Source: Saccharothrix syringae (lineage in GTDB: Bacteria; Actinomycetota; Actinomycetes; Mycobacteriales; Pseudonocardiaceae). Taken from it: a stretch of DNA of 64,000 nt. Below the pieces are notes generated by a model. That model did no database searches and had not been told where the DNA came from. It worked only from the letters and a program-made list of their open reading frames with translations. Below are positions 35,991 through 45,247 of the stretch, piece after piece. The DNA is taken from contig NZ_CP034550.1 of assembly GCF_009498035.1 (NCBI RefSeq), positions 2,604,001 through 2,668,000 of the forward strand, written 5' to 3'. Numbering within the stretch: the first letter of the stretch is position 1; each line of letters begins with the position of its first letter. The position numbers and the translations under genes are program-made.

Positions 35991-36436
35991 TTGATCACCA
36001 CGGCTACCCGGGACGACGTGCGCCGCATCGCCACCGCGCTGCCGGAGGTCACCGAGCGCCCCGCGTACGGCATGACCGCCTGGCGGGTGAGGGACAGGCT
36101 GTTCGCCCGGGACCGGCCGCCGAACAGGACCGACCTCGCCGCCCTTGGCGACCGGGCGCCGGACGGGCCGGTCCTCGCGGTGCGCGTGCCGGACCCCGGC
36201 GCGAAGGAGGCGCTGCCGGCCGACGACCCCGCCCGCTGCTTCACCACCCCGCACCCGGACGGCGGCCCCGTGGTCCTGGTGCGGCTCCTCGACGTCCGGT
36301 CGACGAGCTGACCGGGCTGATCACCGGAGCCTGGACCTGCCGGGCGCCGAAGCGCCTCGTCGAGCGGTTCGAACGGGGGCGGCGCGGCGCCCCGGGGGTG
36401 GGCGCCGCGCCACCCGGGGTCACCAGGTGCTGTTGA
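35991..36436 (+). pseudogene. MmcQ/YjbR-family protein, frameshifted
   Basis: From the TTG at 35991 the frame encodes an MmcQ/YjbR-like protein (RRIATALPEVTERPAYG, TAWRVRDRLFAR, EALPADDP, FTTPHPDG) but stops at 36311 after LLDVRSTS. In another frame, from about 36302, the expected C-terminal end continues as DELTGLITGAW, then RAPKRLVERFE, ending at 36436. A one-base indel near 36295-36302 therefore splits the gene. It may be a true pseudogene or an assembly error. The second part overlaps the end of the convergent gene at 36420. Family members are small, of uncertain function and have a DNA-binding-like fold. Confidence 0.7.
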
Positions 36437-37622
36437 CCAGCCCGGTGCCCAGGTAGACCTGGTCGAACCCGTTGCCGTCGTTGTCGTCGGTGTACGCGAC
36501 GGTGATGCGGCCCCACGGGTCGACGCCCAGCGCGGGCTCGTCCTGGCGGCCGGTGGCCGTGCTGACGGTGGTCTGCCGGGGCAGCCTGCCGTCGACCGTG
36601 CCGTCCGGGTTCAGGCCCTGCGTCACCACGTCCTGCGCCTCCGCCCACGTCACCACGACGTTGAGCTGGTCGTCGACGCCGATCCGCGGGTCCGCGCCGG
36701 CCAGCACGGTGTCGGTCGCGGTCCGGGGCGCGCCCGCGGCGGTGAACGACCTCGCGGCCACGGCGGGGGTGCCGGTGTGGTCGGTCTCCCACGCCACCGC
36801 GAAGTCGCCGTTGAAGTTGGCGGCCACCACGGGGTGCCGCTGCTGGCCGTCGCCCGCGGCGTTGGCGGTGCCCTGGGCCACCTTCACCCCGCCGGCGGGG
36901 GTGAGGACCTTCCGGCCGACGTTGAAGAAGCCGTTGCCGTCGCCGTCCTCCTCCCAGACGACGATCGCGTTGCCCGCCGCGCCCACGGCCACGTCCGGGC
37001 GCTGGTGGGTGCCGCCCGCGGGGTGGACCTGGGCCTCGTAGGTCTTCGAGGTGACCGAGGCGAAGCCCGCCACCCGCACGGTCGGTGCGGCGGTGCCCTG
37101 CCGGTCCTCCCACGCCACCGCGAAACCGGCGCCGTCCGGGTCGGCGGCCACGGCCGGGTCGAGCTGCTGGCCGTCCGCGCTCGCGTTGGCCCGCGCGGAA
37201 CCGGTCACGGTGCCGGTGGTCGACAGGGTCCGCACCTGGACGTTGTAGTAGCCGTTGCCGTCGCCGTCCTCGGACCACGCGACGACCGCCGTGCCGTCCT
37301 CGTGCAGGGCCACGTCCGGTTGCACGTGCCGCCAGTCGCCGGTGCCGCCCGCGGACAGCTTGACCTCGTAGCGGGAGGCGCCGTCGCGGAACAGGCGGAC
37401 CCACACCTCGCTGTGCAGCGGGTCGGTGGGCGTCGCGGAGTCGCGGTCGTCCTCCCAGGCCACGGCGGTCCAGCCGTTGCGCGTGGCCGACACCGCAGCG
37501 TTGTCCTGGTCGCCGGTGGCGGTGCTGTTCGCGGTGGTCCAGGTGGCCGCCGCCGAGGCGGTGCCCGGGGCGAGGAGCACCAGGCCGCACGCGACGGGGA
37601 TGGTGATCAGCTTCTTGTTCAC
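36420..37622 (-). CDS. Secreted repeat protein, probable beta-propeller, function unknown
   Basis: This is a 400-residue exported protein. The signal peptide ends near GTASAAAT. The body has at least six similar units, each with a strand like TAVAWEDDRD, AVVAWSEDGDGNGYYNV, FAVAWEDRQG or IVVWEEDGDGNGFFNV; the acidic DGDGNG loops could bind calcium. The number and spacing fit a six- or seven-bladed propeller. The GTG start overlaps the phoD stop as GTGA, so it is co-translated with the phosphatase. No enzyme motif was recognised; binding to phosphorylated polymer or cell wall is a guess. Confidence 0.75.
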   Translation of the reverse strand: MNKKLITIPVACGLVLLAPGTASAAATWTTANSTATGDQDNAAVSATRNGWTAVAWEDDRDSATPTDPLHSEVWVRLFRDGASRYEVKLSAGGTGDWRHVQPDVALHEDGTAVVAWSEDGDGNGYYNVQVRTLSTTGTVTGSARANASADGQQLDPAVAADPDGAGFAVAWEDRQGTAAPTVRVAGFASVTSKTYEAQVHPAGGTHQRPDVAVGAAGNAIVVWEEDGDGNGFFNVGRKVLTPAGGVKVAQGTANAAGDGQQRHPVVAANFNGDFAVAWETDHTGTPAVAARSFTAAGAPRTATDTVLAGADPRIGVDDQLNVVVTWAEAQDVVTQGLNPDGTVDGRLPRQTTVSTATGRQDEPALGVDPWGRITVAYTDDNDGNGFDQVYLGTGLVNSTW

Positions 37623-39127
37623 GGCGCCTGCAATCCGGGGTTGCCCGCCTCGACGACGTAGCTCTGCACGGTCTTGACCGGGTAGTCGCGGGTGGTGACC
37701 CGGTCCACGCAGCGGAAGTCCACGCCCACCTGCGCGGGCGTGGTGACGGTGCGGACGTAGCCGCGGAGGTTCTTGTGGAACTTCACGTGCGGGTTGAGGC
37801 TCGACAGGCCGGTGTCGGCGGCGTTGCCGTCACCGCCGGAGGTCACCGAGGTGGTCACCAGCTCCGTGCCGACCACCCGGTCCTGCCGGTCGTAGTCCAG
37901 CATCAGGTCCGCGGCCCACGACCGGTGCACGTCGCCGGTCAGCACGACGGTGTTGCGCAGGCCCGCCGCGTCCCAGCCGCGCTGGAGCCGGTCGCGGTTG
38001 GCGGTGTAGCCGTCCCACGAGTCCATCGACCTCGCGCCGTCGGCCGAGGCGAGCTTCTGCGCGAAGAACACCTGCTGGCCCAGGAAGTCCCAGGTGCCCA
38101 GGCGCTGCCGCATCCCGTCGAGCAGCCACGCCTCCTGCGCCGCGCCGGTCAGCGTGCGGGCCGGGTCGTCGGCCTCCGCGCACACCTTCGTGCCGTCGCC
38201 GCACGCCTGGTCGTCGCGGTACTGCCGGGTGTCGAGCAGGTGGAACGTGGCCAGGCTGCCCCAGCGGACCCGCCGGTAGAGCTGCATGTCCTCGGCGACC
38301 GGCCGCTGTGCGGCGCGCAGGGGCATGTGCTCGTAATAAGCCTTGTACGCGGCCGCGCGGCGCGCCCGGAAGTCCCCGGCGGGGGAGGTGTTGGCCCGCA
38401 CCAGGCCGGCGTAGTTGTTCTCCACCTCGTGGTCGTCCCACACCACCAGCCACGGCGCGGCGGCGTGCGCGGCCTGGAGGTCCACGTCGGTCTTGTACTG
38501 CGCGTGCCGCACCCGGTAGTCGGCCGGCGACGCGATCTCCGCGGCCGGCGCGTGCCGGCGCACCCTGGTGGTGGTCGCGGCGCCCTCGTAGATGTAGTCG
38601 CCCAGGTGCAGCACCAGGTCCGGGTGCTCCTCGGCCATGCGCCGGTAGGCGGTGAAGTAGCCCTCCTCGTAGTGCGAGCAGGAGGTGAACACCGCGGTCA
38701 GCGCCGGGCTGGTGCCCACCGCGGGCGCGGTGACGGCGCGGCCCACCGGCGAGATGTGCCCGGCGGCGCGGAACCGGTAGGAGTACTCCCGGCCGGGCTG
38801 GAGGCCGGTGACCTCGACGTGCACGCTGTGCGCCCAGTCCCGCGCGGCGGTGGCGGTGCCGCTGCGGACCACCCGGGTGAACCGGCTGTCGTCGGCGACC
38901 TGCCAGTCCACGGTCACCGGGGCGCTGGACATGCCGCCCAGGCCGTCGGCGTCGAGCGGGCTGGGCGCCAGGCGCGTCCAGATCACGAAGCCGTCCGCGG
39001 CGGGCTCGCCGGAGGCGACGCCCAGGGTGAACGGGTAGGCCAGGGCGTTGGCGGTGGTGGGGACGAGGACGGTGCCGGCGCCGGCTATGCCGCCGGCGAT
39101 GAGCGTTCGTCGGGTCAGCGGGGACAT
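37619..39127 (-). CDS. phoD: Alkaline phosphatase D (PhoD)
   Basis: This is a 502-residue exported phosphatase/phosphodiesterase. It opens with a twin-arginine signal (TRRTLIAGGIAGAG). The PhoD N-terminal domain has GVASGEPAADGFVIWTRL, and the catalytic domain has LHLGDYIYEG, VWDDHEVENNY, HLLDTRQYRDDQ and LTGDVHRSW, giving the complete iron/calcium site. It releases phosphate from esters, possibly from wall teichoic acids. Its gene leads a two-gene unit with the propeller protein. About 125 bases upstream separate it from the next gene; no clear PHO box was recognised. Confidence 0.93.
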   Translation of the reverse strand: MSPLTRRTLIAGGIAGAGTVLVPTTANALAYPFTLGVASGEPAADGFVIWTRLAPSPLDADGLGGMSSAPVTVDWQVADDSRFTRVVRSGTATAARDWAHSVHVEVTGLQPGREYSYRFRAAGHISPVGRAVTAPAVGTSPALTAVFTSCSHYEEGYFTAYRRMAEEHPDLVLHLGDYIYEGAATTTRVRRHAPAAEIASPADYRVRHAQYKTDVDLQAAHAAAPWLVVWDDHEVENNYAGLVRANTSPAGDFRARRAAAYKAYYEHMPLRAAQRPVAEDMQLYRRVRWGSLATFHLLDTRQYRDDQACGDGTKVCAEADDPARTLTGAAQEAWLLDGMRQRLGTWDFLGQQVFFAQKLASADGARSMDSWDGYTANRDRLQRGWDAAGLRNTVVLTGDVHRSWAADLMLDYDRQDRVVGTELVTTSVTSGGDGNAADTGLSSLNPHVKFHKNLRGYVRTVTTPAQVGVDFRCVDRVTTRDYPVKTVQSYVVEAGNPGLQAP

Positions 39128-39252
39128 CGCTCTCCTCGGTGCGGGGCCGTGGGGACACCTGCCTACCGGGTGGAGGTGATCACCGCGTGTACGCGCGGTG
39201 GATGTCGGGGGCGCGACGGGAGGGACAAGACGGGAAGCCGTAGCGGTGCGGG

Positions 39253-40188
39253 TCAGCGCGACCGGGAGCGGCCCCGGCGCGGGGAGTCGGCGTCGGGCAG
39301 GTCGACCCGGCGCAGCGCGTCGATCGCGCTGGACAGGTCGGCGAGCATGATGTCGAAGACCATCGGGCTGTTCTCCTCGCCGATGGCGGCCCTGAACTCC
39401 TCGGCCCTCCGGCGCGCGGCGTCCAGGTAGTCCACAGTGGACCGCAGCGTCTCCTCCGGCGGGAAGCGGACGTGGTCGCACAGCAGGCCCTCCAGGGCGA
39501 TCTCCGCCTTCAGCACGTCACCGGTCATGACCGCGAAGACGTCCCACGCCTCGGGGCCGACGGCGTCGGTCCGGGCCAGGGCCTCGTACGCCGTGTTCTT
39601 CCGCCCCACCGACTCCCGCAGGTCGCGGCGGATGCCGATCAGCTTCTGCCGCTCCTCCGGGTCGAGGCGGTACCGCTCCGGCCCGCCGGTCCCGCTCAAC
39701 GCCCGGCGCAGGGTCACGGCGTTGGCGAAGACCTTGTCCAGGTCGGAGACGACCACCCGCAGCAGCGGGGCGTGCCGGTAGAAGTCCAGCACCTGGGACT
39801 GGGCGTGGTAGTACTCGGAGAGACGGTCCTGGGCGGCCTCGACGTTGCGCTCCAGCAGCGCGATCCCCTCGAACACCCCGTCCCGGTCCAGGCGTCGCCG
39901 CACCACGTCGTCCAGCGCCTCCCCGACCGGTCCGGGGGGCGCCCGGCGGATCAGGTCGAGGGCCGCGTCCTCGTTCGTCCGGCTGAACGCCCTGGTGAAG
40001 CACACGCCCGCGAGCGAGGCCAGCAGGCCGACCACGAAGTCCTTCTGCGAGTTGTAGACCTCGCGGAGGTTGGAGAAGGCGAGTGCCGCGATCACGATCG
40101 CGACCACGACGCCCAGGGTGGCCCACATCAGCTGGGACCGGGAGAGGCTGAAACGCCGTTGCGGGACCGGGTCGGCGCTCTCCGGCAT
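39253..40188 (-). CDS. Two-helix membrane protein with long helical cytoplasmic domain, unknown function
   Basis: This is a 311-residue protein. After a short basic N-terminus there are two hydrophobic segments (about 21-44, LMWATLGVVVAIVIAALAF; and about 53-72, FVVGLLASLAGVCF). The remaining 240 residues are charged and helical, possibly coiled coil (RDGVFEGIALLERNVEAAQDRL). The C-terminus is very basic. I do not recognise a family. It stands alone between phoD and galK, with its own likely promoter. GGGGGG lies before the ATG. Confidence 0.65.
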   Translation of the reverse strand: MPESADPVPQRRFSLSRSQLMWATLGVVVAIVIAALAFSNLREVYNSQKDFVVGLLASLAGVCFTRAFSRTNEDAALDLIRRAPPGPVGEALDDVVRRRLDRDGVFEGIALLERNVEAAQDRLSEYYHAQSQVLDFYRHAPLLRVVVSDLDKVFANAVTLRRALSGTGGPERYRLDPEERQKLIGIRRDLRESVGRKNTAYEALARTDAVGPEAWDVFAVMTGDVLKAEIALEGLLCDHVRFPPEETLRSTVDYLDAARRRAEEFRAAIGEENSPMVFDIMLADLSSAIDALRRVDLPDADSPRRGRSRSR

Positions 40189-40301
40189 GTCCGCCCCCCG
40201 TGTGGTCGAGCGCTCTCGCGAAGTCCGACGAGTATGCCAAGGGCCGGGCCACGGGGCGGTGGATTCCGTCCTTCCGTCACCCGTTCGTGGCGTTCGGGAC
40301 G

Positions 40302-41396
40302 TCAGCCGGCGGGGTCGACCCGGTGCGCGCCGCCCGCCGCCGTGGCGGTCCAGCACTCCGGTGCGGTGAAGCCGTTGCCGGCGAAGGCCGAGCGCACGGC
40401 CGCCGCGGCGGCGTCGACGGCGTCCTGCTCCACCAGGGCGATCACGCAGCCGCCGAAGCCGCCGCCGGTCATGCGGGCGCCCAGGGCGCCCTCGTGCAGC
40501 AGCGCGTCGACCGCCACGTCCAGCTCCGGCACGGTCACCTCGTAGTCGTCGCGCAGCGACTCGTGCGAGGCCGTCAGCAGCGGGCCGACCTCGCGCAGCC
40601 GGCCGGCCCGCAGCAGGTCCGCCACCGCCAGCACGCGCGCGTTCTCGCCGACCACGTGCCGCACCCGGCGCTCCAGCTTCTCCGGCAGGTCCCAGTGCTC
40701 GCCCACCAGGTCGCGCAGCGCGGCCACGCCCAGCAGCTCGGCGGCCCGGTGGCAGTCGCGGCGGCGGGCCGCGTACTCGCCGTCCACCAGCCGGTGCGGC
40801 GCCCTGGTGTCCACGACCAGCAGCGCGAGCCCGGCGGCGGCCGGGTCGAACGGGATGTGCTCGACCGCGAGCGTCCGGGTGTCCAGCAGCAGCGCGTGCC
40901 GCTCCCAGGCCAGCAGGGACGCGGACTGGTCCATGACCCCGCACGGCACGCCGACGAAGTCGTTCTCGGCGCGCCGCGCGACCCGGGCCAGCTCCCGGCG
41001 GTCCAGCGCGACCCCGGACAGCTCGGTCACCGCGAGGGCCACCGCGCTCTCCAGCGCCGCCGACGAGGACAGGCCCGCGCCCCGCGGCACGTTGCCGTCG
41101 ACCAGCAGGTCGAAGCCGCCGACGGGGTGCCCGGCCGCGCGCAGCGCCCACACCACGCCCGCCGCGTACGCGGCCCAGCCGGTCACCGCGCCGGGCGCCA
41201 GGTCGGTCACCCGCACCTCGGTCACGCCCGCGGCCTGCTTCGACGCCACCCGCAGCACGCCGTCGTCGCGGCGGGAGGCGGTCACCCGCACCGAGTGCGG
41301 CAGCGCGACGGGCAGCACGAAGCCGTCGTTGTAGTCGGTGTGCTCGCCGATCAGGTTGATCCGGCCCAGAGCCTCGAACACCCCGTCACGCGCCAC
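40302..41396 (-). CDS. galK: Galactokinase
   Basis: This is a 364-residue GHMP kinase that phosphorylates D-galactose. Clear motifs are GRINLIGEHTDYNDGF, the ATP loop VPRGAGLSSSAALE, the catalytic region GVPCGVMDQSASLL and the C-terminal MTGGGFGGCVIAL. The N-terminus is short: galactokinases usually have about 15-20 more residues before the galactose signature, and the usual APGR is ALGR here. The GTG start overlaps the LacI stop region by 11 bases, so the two genes are coupled. Loss of part of the N-terminal strand might affect stability but the active site is complete. Confidence 0.93.
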   Translation of the reverse strand: MARDGVFEALGRINLIGEHTDYNDGFVLPVALPHSVRVTASRRDDGVLRVASKQAAGVTEVRVTDLAPGAVTGWAAYAAGVVWALRAAGHPVGGFDLLVDGNVPRGAGLSSSAALESAVALAVTELSGVALDRRELARVARRAENDFVGVPCGVMDQSASLLAWERHALLLDTRTLAVEHIPFDPAAAGLALLVVDTRAPHRLVDGEYAARRRDCHRAAELLGVAALRDLVGEHWDLPEKLERRVRHVVGENARVLAVADLLRAGRLREVGPLLTASHESLRDDYEVTVPELDVAVDALLHEGALGARMTGGGFGGCVIALVEQDAVDAAAAAVRSAFAGNGFTAPECWTATAAGGAHRVDPAG

Positions 41397-42384
41397 CCGT
41401 GCTCTCCCTCAACCGCAGCGTGAACGGCGTCCGGACGTGCTCCGTCGGCCGCTCTGGGTCCTCGACGCGCCGGCGCAGCAGGTCCACCGCGGCGCGCGCG
41501 ATGGCCGCCTTGTCCGGTGCGACCGTGGTCAGCGAGGGGAGGCTGTAGGTGCCCTCCTCGGTGTTGTCGAAGCCTACGACAGCAAGATCGGCGGGCACGC
41601 GCACACCCCGCTCGGCGGCGGCGCGCACCGCGCCGACGGCCAGCAGGTCGTTGAAGCAGAACACCGCGTCCGGCGGCTCGGGGGAGTCCAGCAGCCGGGC
41701 CATGGCCTCCGCGCCGTCCCGGCGGTGGTAGTTCAGCGCGGTCGCGACCAGCTCCTCGCGCACGGGCAGGCCAGCCTCGGCCAGGGCGAGCCGGTAGCCC
41801 TCCAGGCGCAGGGCGGCGGTGCCGCGGTGGGGGTGCGCGCCGATGGCGGCGATCCGGGTCCGGCCGAGGGACGCCAGGTGCGCCACGGCCTCGCGCGCCG
41901 CGGCCACGTTGTCGATGCCGACGTGGTCGAACGGCACGTCCACGTCGTGCTCGCCGAGCAGCACCACCGGGATGCCGGGCGCCAGCTCGCCGAAGTCGCG
42001 GGCCTGGAGCGCCTCGGGGCTGACGATCGCGGCGTCGATCATGTGCGGGCCGAGGGCGGCGAGCGTGTCCCGCTCGCCCTCCCGGGTGCCCAGGGTCTGC
42101 TCGATCAGCACGGTCCACTCGTGCGCCCGCGCGGCCCGCAGCACCAGACCCGCCAGCTCGGCGAAGTAGGGCACCACCAGCTCGGGCAGCACGAGGGCCA
42201 GGAAGCCGGTGCGGCCCCGGCGCAGATTGCGGGCGCCCAGGTTCGGCCGGTAACCGGTGGCGGCCAGCGCCCGCTCGACCCGGCGGCGGTTCTCCGGTTT
42301 CACGAACTCGTAGCCGTTGACCACGTTCGACACCGTCTTCACCGACACGCCCGCCAGCGCGGCGACGTCCTTGAGGGTGGCCAA
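41386..42384 (-). CDS. LacI-family regulator of the galactose unit
   Basis: This is a 332-residue repressor with helix-turn-helix TLKDVAALAGVSVKTVSNVV, hinge YRPNLGARNLRRGRTG and a sugar-sensing domain (VFCFNDLLAVGAVRAA, VVGFDNTEEGTY). The TTG at 42384 is used because GGAGG lies six bases upstream and the protein then starts exactly at the DNA-binding domain. It is divergent from the GH2 gene and coupled to galK. The 25-bp dyad at 42449-42473 between the divergent genes is its probable operator. Confidence 0.9.
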   Translation of the reverse strand: MATLKDVAALAGVSVKTVSNVVNGYEFVKPENRRRVERALAATGYRPNLGARNLRRGRTGFLALVLPELVVPYFAELAGLVLRAARAHEWTVLIEQTLGTREGERDTLAALGPHMIDAAIVSPEALQARDFGELAPGIPVVLLGEHDVDVPFDHVGIDNVAAAREAVAHLASLGRTRIAAIGAHPHRGTAALRLEGYRLALAEAGLPVREELVATALNYHRRDGAEAMARLLDSPEPPDAVFCFNDLLAVGAVRAAAERGVRVPADLAVVGFDNTEEGTYSLPSLTTVAPDKAAIARAAVDLLRRRVEDPERPTEHVRTPFTLRLRESTGGA

Positions 42385-42448
42385 CCGACGCCTCCGCAAG
42401 ATCGGTCCTCGGGAACGACCGGTAATGGTAGCCGGCGCCGGAAATCCT

Positions 42449-42473
42449 TTACAACGTTGTATCAACGATGTAA
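42449..42473. promoter_or_regulatory. Dyad operator between galK-side LacI gene and GH2 gene
   Basis: Left arm TTACAACGTTG and right arm CAACGATGTAA (reverse complement TTACATCGTTG) match at 10 of 11 positions around a 3-base centre (TAT). Within it, TACAACGTTGTA (42450-42461) is itself a perfect palindrome. Its location between the two divergent genes fits joint repression of both. Confidence 0.75.
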
Positions 42474-42523
42474 GAACGGGAGTGACCCACGTCACCACCT
42501 TTCGGCCGACCGTGGAGCAAGCC

Positions 42524-45247
42524 ATGCGCAAGCTGCTGTCCGGCTTGACCGGACTCCTCCTCCTGAGCACCCTCGTGACCGTGCTGCCCCCGACCGCGCA
42601 CGCCGCGGTGTGGCAGCCCAAGCCCGCGCCGCTGACCACGCCCTGGACCGGTCAGGTGTCGCCCGCCAACGCCCTGCCGGAGTACCCGCGCCCGCAGCTG
42701 GTCCGCCCCGACTGGCTCAACCTCAACGGCGTCTGGGAGTTCGCCGGCGCGCCGGACCTGGGGTCGCCCCCGTTCGGCCGGACCCTCGCCGAGGGCGTCC
42801 TGGTGCCCTACCCGGTCGAGTCCGCGCTCTCGGGCATCAAGCGGCACGAGGACCACATGTTCTACCGCCGCTCGTTCACCACCCCCGCCGGCTGGGCCGG
42901 TCGCCGGGTGAAGCTGAACTTCGGCGCGGTCACCTGGGAGACGCGGGTGTGGGTCAACGGCGTGGCCGTCGGCACGCACACCGGCGGGTTCGACTCGTTC
43001 TCGTTCGACGTCACCGACGCCCTGCGGGCCGGCGCCAACGAACTCGTCGTCGGCGTGCGCTCGACCGTCGACGGCAGCGCCTACCCGGTGGGCAAGCAGC
43101 GCCGCTCGCCGAGCGGCATCTTCTACACCGCCGCCTCGGGCATCTGGCAGACCGTCTGGCTGGAGCCGGTCGCGGCGGAGCACGTCACCCGCCTGGACAC
43201 CGTTCCCGACGTGGCCGCGGGCGTCCTGGACCTGGTCGTGCGGGGCACGGCCGGCCGGCAGGTGCGCGCCGAGGTGCTGGCCGGCGGTCGGGTCGTCGGC
43301 GCGGCCGACGGCACGACGGGCGCGCACCTGCGGGTGCCCGTGCCCGACGCCCGGCTGTGGTCGCCGGACGACCCGTTCCTCTACGACCTGCGGGTCACCC
43401 TGGGCAGCGACGTCGTCACCGGCTACTTCGGCATGCGCTCGCTGGGCAAGGCGGTGGTCGGCGGGGTCGTGCGGCCCCTGCTCAACGGCGAGTTCGTCTT
43501 CCAGCTCGGCACCCTGGACCAGGGCTACTGGCCCGACGGCGTCTACACCGCGCCCACCGACGCCGCGCTGCGGTCCGACCTGGAGCGGCAGAAGGCGCTC
43601 GGGTTCAACATGGTGCGCAAGCACATCAAGGTCGAGCCCGCCCGCTGGTACTACCACGCCGACCGGCTCGGCCTGATGGTGTGGCAGGACATGCCGTCGC
43701 TGGACGCGGTCGACGAGGTGCCCGGCGGGCGCGCCAACTACGAGTCGGAGCTGCGGCGCGTGGTCGACCAGCTCAAGGGCGTCACCTCGATCGTGCAGTG
43801 GGTGCCGTTCAACGAGGGCTGGGGCGAGTACGACGCGGGCCGCATCGTCGACCTGGTGCGCTCGATCGACGACACCCGGCTGGTCAACCACAACTCCGGC
43901 TCGAACTGCTGCGTCTCCGACCCGGACCCGGGCAACGGCGACGTCATCGACGACCACGCCTACCAGATCTCCTCCACCACCCGGCAGCCCGACCGCGACC
44001 GGGTCGCGGTGCTCGGCGAGTTCGGCGGCCTGGGCCGGCGGGTCGTCGGCCACGAGTGGCAGCCCGGCGCCGGGTTCGCCTACGGCGCGCTGTACCCGGA
44101 CGAGGCGTCGCTGACCAACCGGTACGTGGAGATCACCCGAGAGGTCGGCCGCCTCGTGCACACCCGCGGCCTGTCCGCGTCGGTCTACACCGAGCCCTAC
44201 GACGTGGAGAACGAGGTCAACGGCTTCTACACCTACGACCGGCAGGTGCTGAAGGTGACCGAGGCGCGGGTCCGCGAGGTCAACCTCCGGGTGCTGGCGC
44301 AGGCCGCCGGCACGGAGGTCGGGCGCGGCGAGGCGGTCTCGCTGCGCGTGACGACCGAGGGCTACACCGACCGCTACCTGCGCCACCGCGACGGCCTGGC
44401 CCGCACCGACGTCATCGGCGACGACACGGGCCGCCTGGACGCCACCTTCCACGTGCGGCCCGGCCTGGCCGACCCGGCGTGCGCCTCGTTCGAGTCGCGG
44501 AACTTCCCCGGCCGGTTCCTGCGGCACTCGGCGTACCGGATCAGGTCCGACGCGAACGACGGTTCGGCGGGCTTCGCGGCGGACGCCACGTTCTGCCCGC
44601 GCGCGGGCGCCGGCGGCACGGTCCTGGAGTCGCGCAACCACCCGGGCCACTTCGTCCGGCACTACGCGGAGGCGGTGTACCTGGCCCGGTCGGGCGGGCC
44701 GAACCCGTGGGACACGGCCACGAGCTTCGCGGCCGACACCACGTGGGCGGCCTCGGTGCCGCTGTGGCGCAGCGGGGCCGACCTGCCGCTGGACCAGGCG
44801 CGGTCGTTCCGGGTGACCACGCCCGGCTACACCGACCGCTACCTGCGGCACCGCGACGGCCTGGCGCGCACCGACGTGGTGGGCGCCGGCAGCGCCGCCC
44901 TGCTCAAGGGCGACGCCACGTTCGTGGTCCGGCGCGGCCTGGCCGACCCGTCGTGCTACTCGCTGGAGTCGCGCAACCTGCCCGGCCTGTACCTGCGGCA
45001 CGCGGACTTCCGGGTCCGGCTGGGCGCACCGGACGGCTCCGAGCTGTTCCGGCGGGACGCCACGTTCTGCGCCCAGCCCGGTGCCGGCGGCGTGCGGCTG
45101 CAGTCGATCAACGAGCTGGGCGCGAGCGTCCGGCACTACGCGGAGGAGGTCTGGGTCGCGGTGAACGGCGGTGCGCACACCTACGACAACCCGTCGTCCT
45201 ACGACGCGGACGTGACGTGGGCCGTGGTCGCGGCCTGGGCGCCGTAG
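42524..45247 (+). CDS. Secreted GH2 glycosidase with two CBM42 (AbfB) domains
   Basis: This is a 907-residue exported enzyme. A signal peptide ends at AHAAV. The GH2 sugar-binding (about 60-215), Ig-like (about 220-310) and TIM barrel (about 310-590) domains follow. The acid/base is the Glu in VPFNEGWGEYD and the nucleophile is the Glu in VLGEFGGLG. Two beta-trefoil CBM42 modules (about 600-745 and 755-905) each contain YTDRYLRHRDGLARTDV and a SRNxPGxxLRH motif, and are close duplicates. GH2 enzymes with this domain set act on beta-galactosides or related bonds; CBM42 binds arabinofuranose side chains. Together with galK this suggests arabinogalactan as substrate. The ATG follows GGAG. Confidence 0.9.
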   Translation: MRKLLSGLTGLLLLSTLVTVLPPTAHAAVWQPKPAPLTTPWTGQVSPANALPEYPRPQLVRPDWLNLNGVWEFAGAPDLGSPPFGRTLAEGVLVPYPVESALSGIKRHEDHMFYRRSFTTPAGWAGRRVKLNFGAVTWETRVWVNGVAVGTHTGGFDSFSFDVTDALRAGANELVVGVRSTVDGSAYPVGKQRRSPSGIFYTAASGIWQTVWLEPVAAEHVTRLDTVPDVAAGVLDLVVRGTAGRQVRAEVLAGGRVVGAADGTTGAHLRVPVPDARLWSPDDPFLYDLRVTLGSDVVTGYFGMRSLGKAVVGGVVRPLLNGEFVFQLGTLDQGYWPDGVYTAPTDAALRSDLERQKALGFNMVRKHIKVEPARWYYHADRLGLMVWQDMPSLDAVDEVPGGRANYESELRRVVDQLKGVTSIVQWVPFNEGWGEYDAGRIVDLVRSIDDTRLVNHNSGSNCCVSDPDPGNGDVIDDHAYQISSTTRQPDRDRVAVLGEFGGLGRRVVGHEWQPGAGFAYGALYPDEASLTNRYVEITREVGRLVHTRGLSASVYTEPYDVENEVNGFYTYDRQVLKVTEARVREVNLRVLAQAAGTEVGRGEAVSLRVTTEGYTDRYLRHRDGLARTDVIGDDTGRLDATFHVRPGLADPACASFESRNFPGRFLRHSAYRIRSDANDGSAGFAADATFCPRAGAGGTVLESRNHPGHFVRHYAEAVYLARSGGPNPWDTATSFAADTTWAASVPLWRSGADLPLDQARSFRVTTPGYTDRYLRHRDGLARTDVVGAGSAALLKGDATFVVRRGLADPSCYSLESRNLPGLYLRHADFRVRLGAPDGSELFRRDATFCAQPGAGGVRLQSINELGASVRHYAEEVWVAVNGGAHTYDNPSSYDADVTWAVVAAWAP

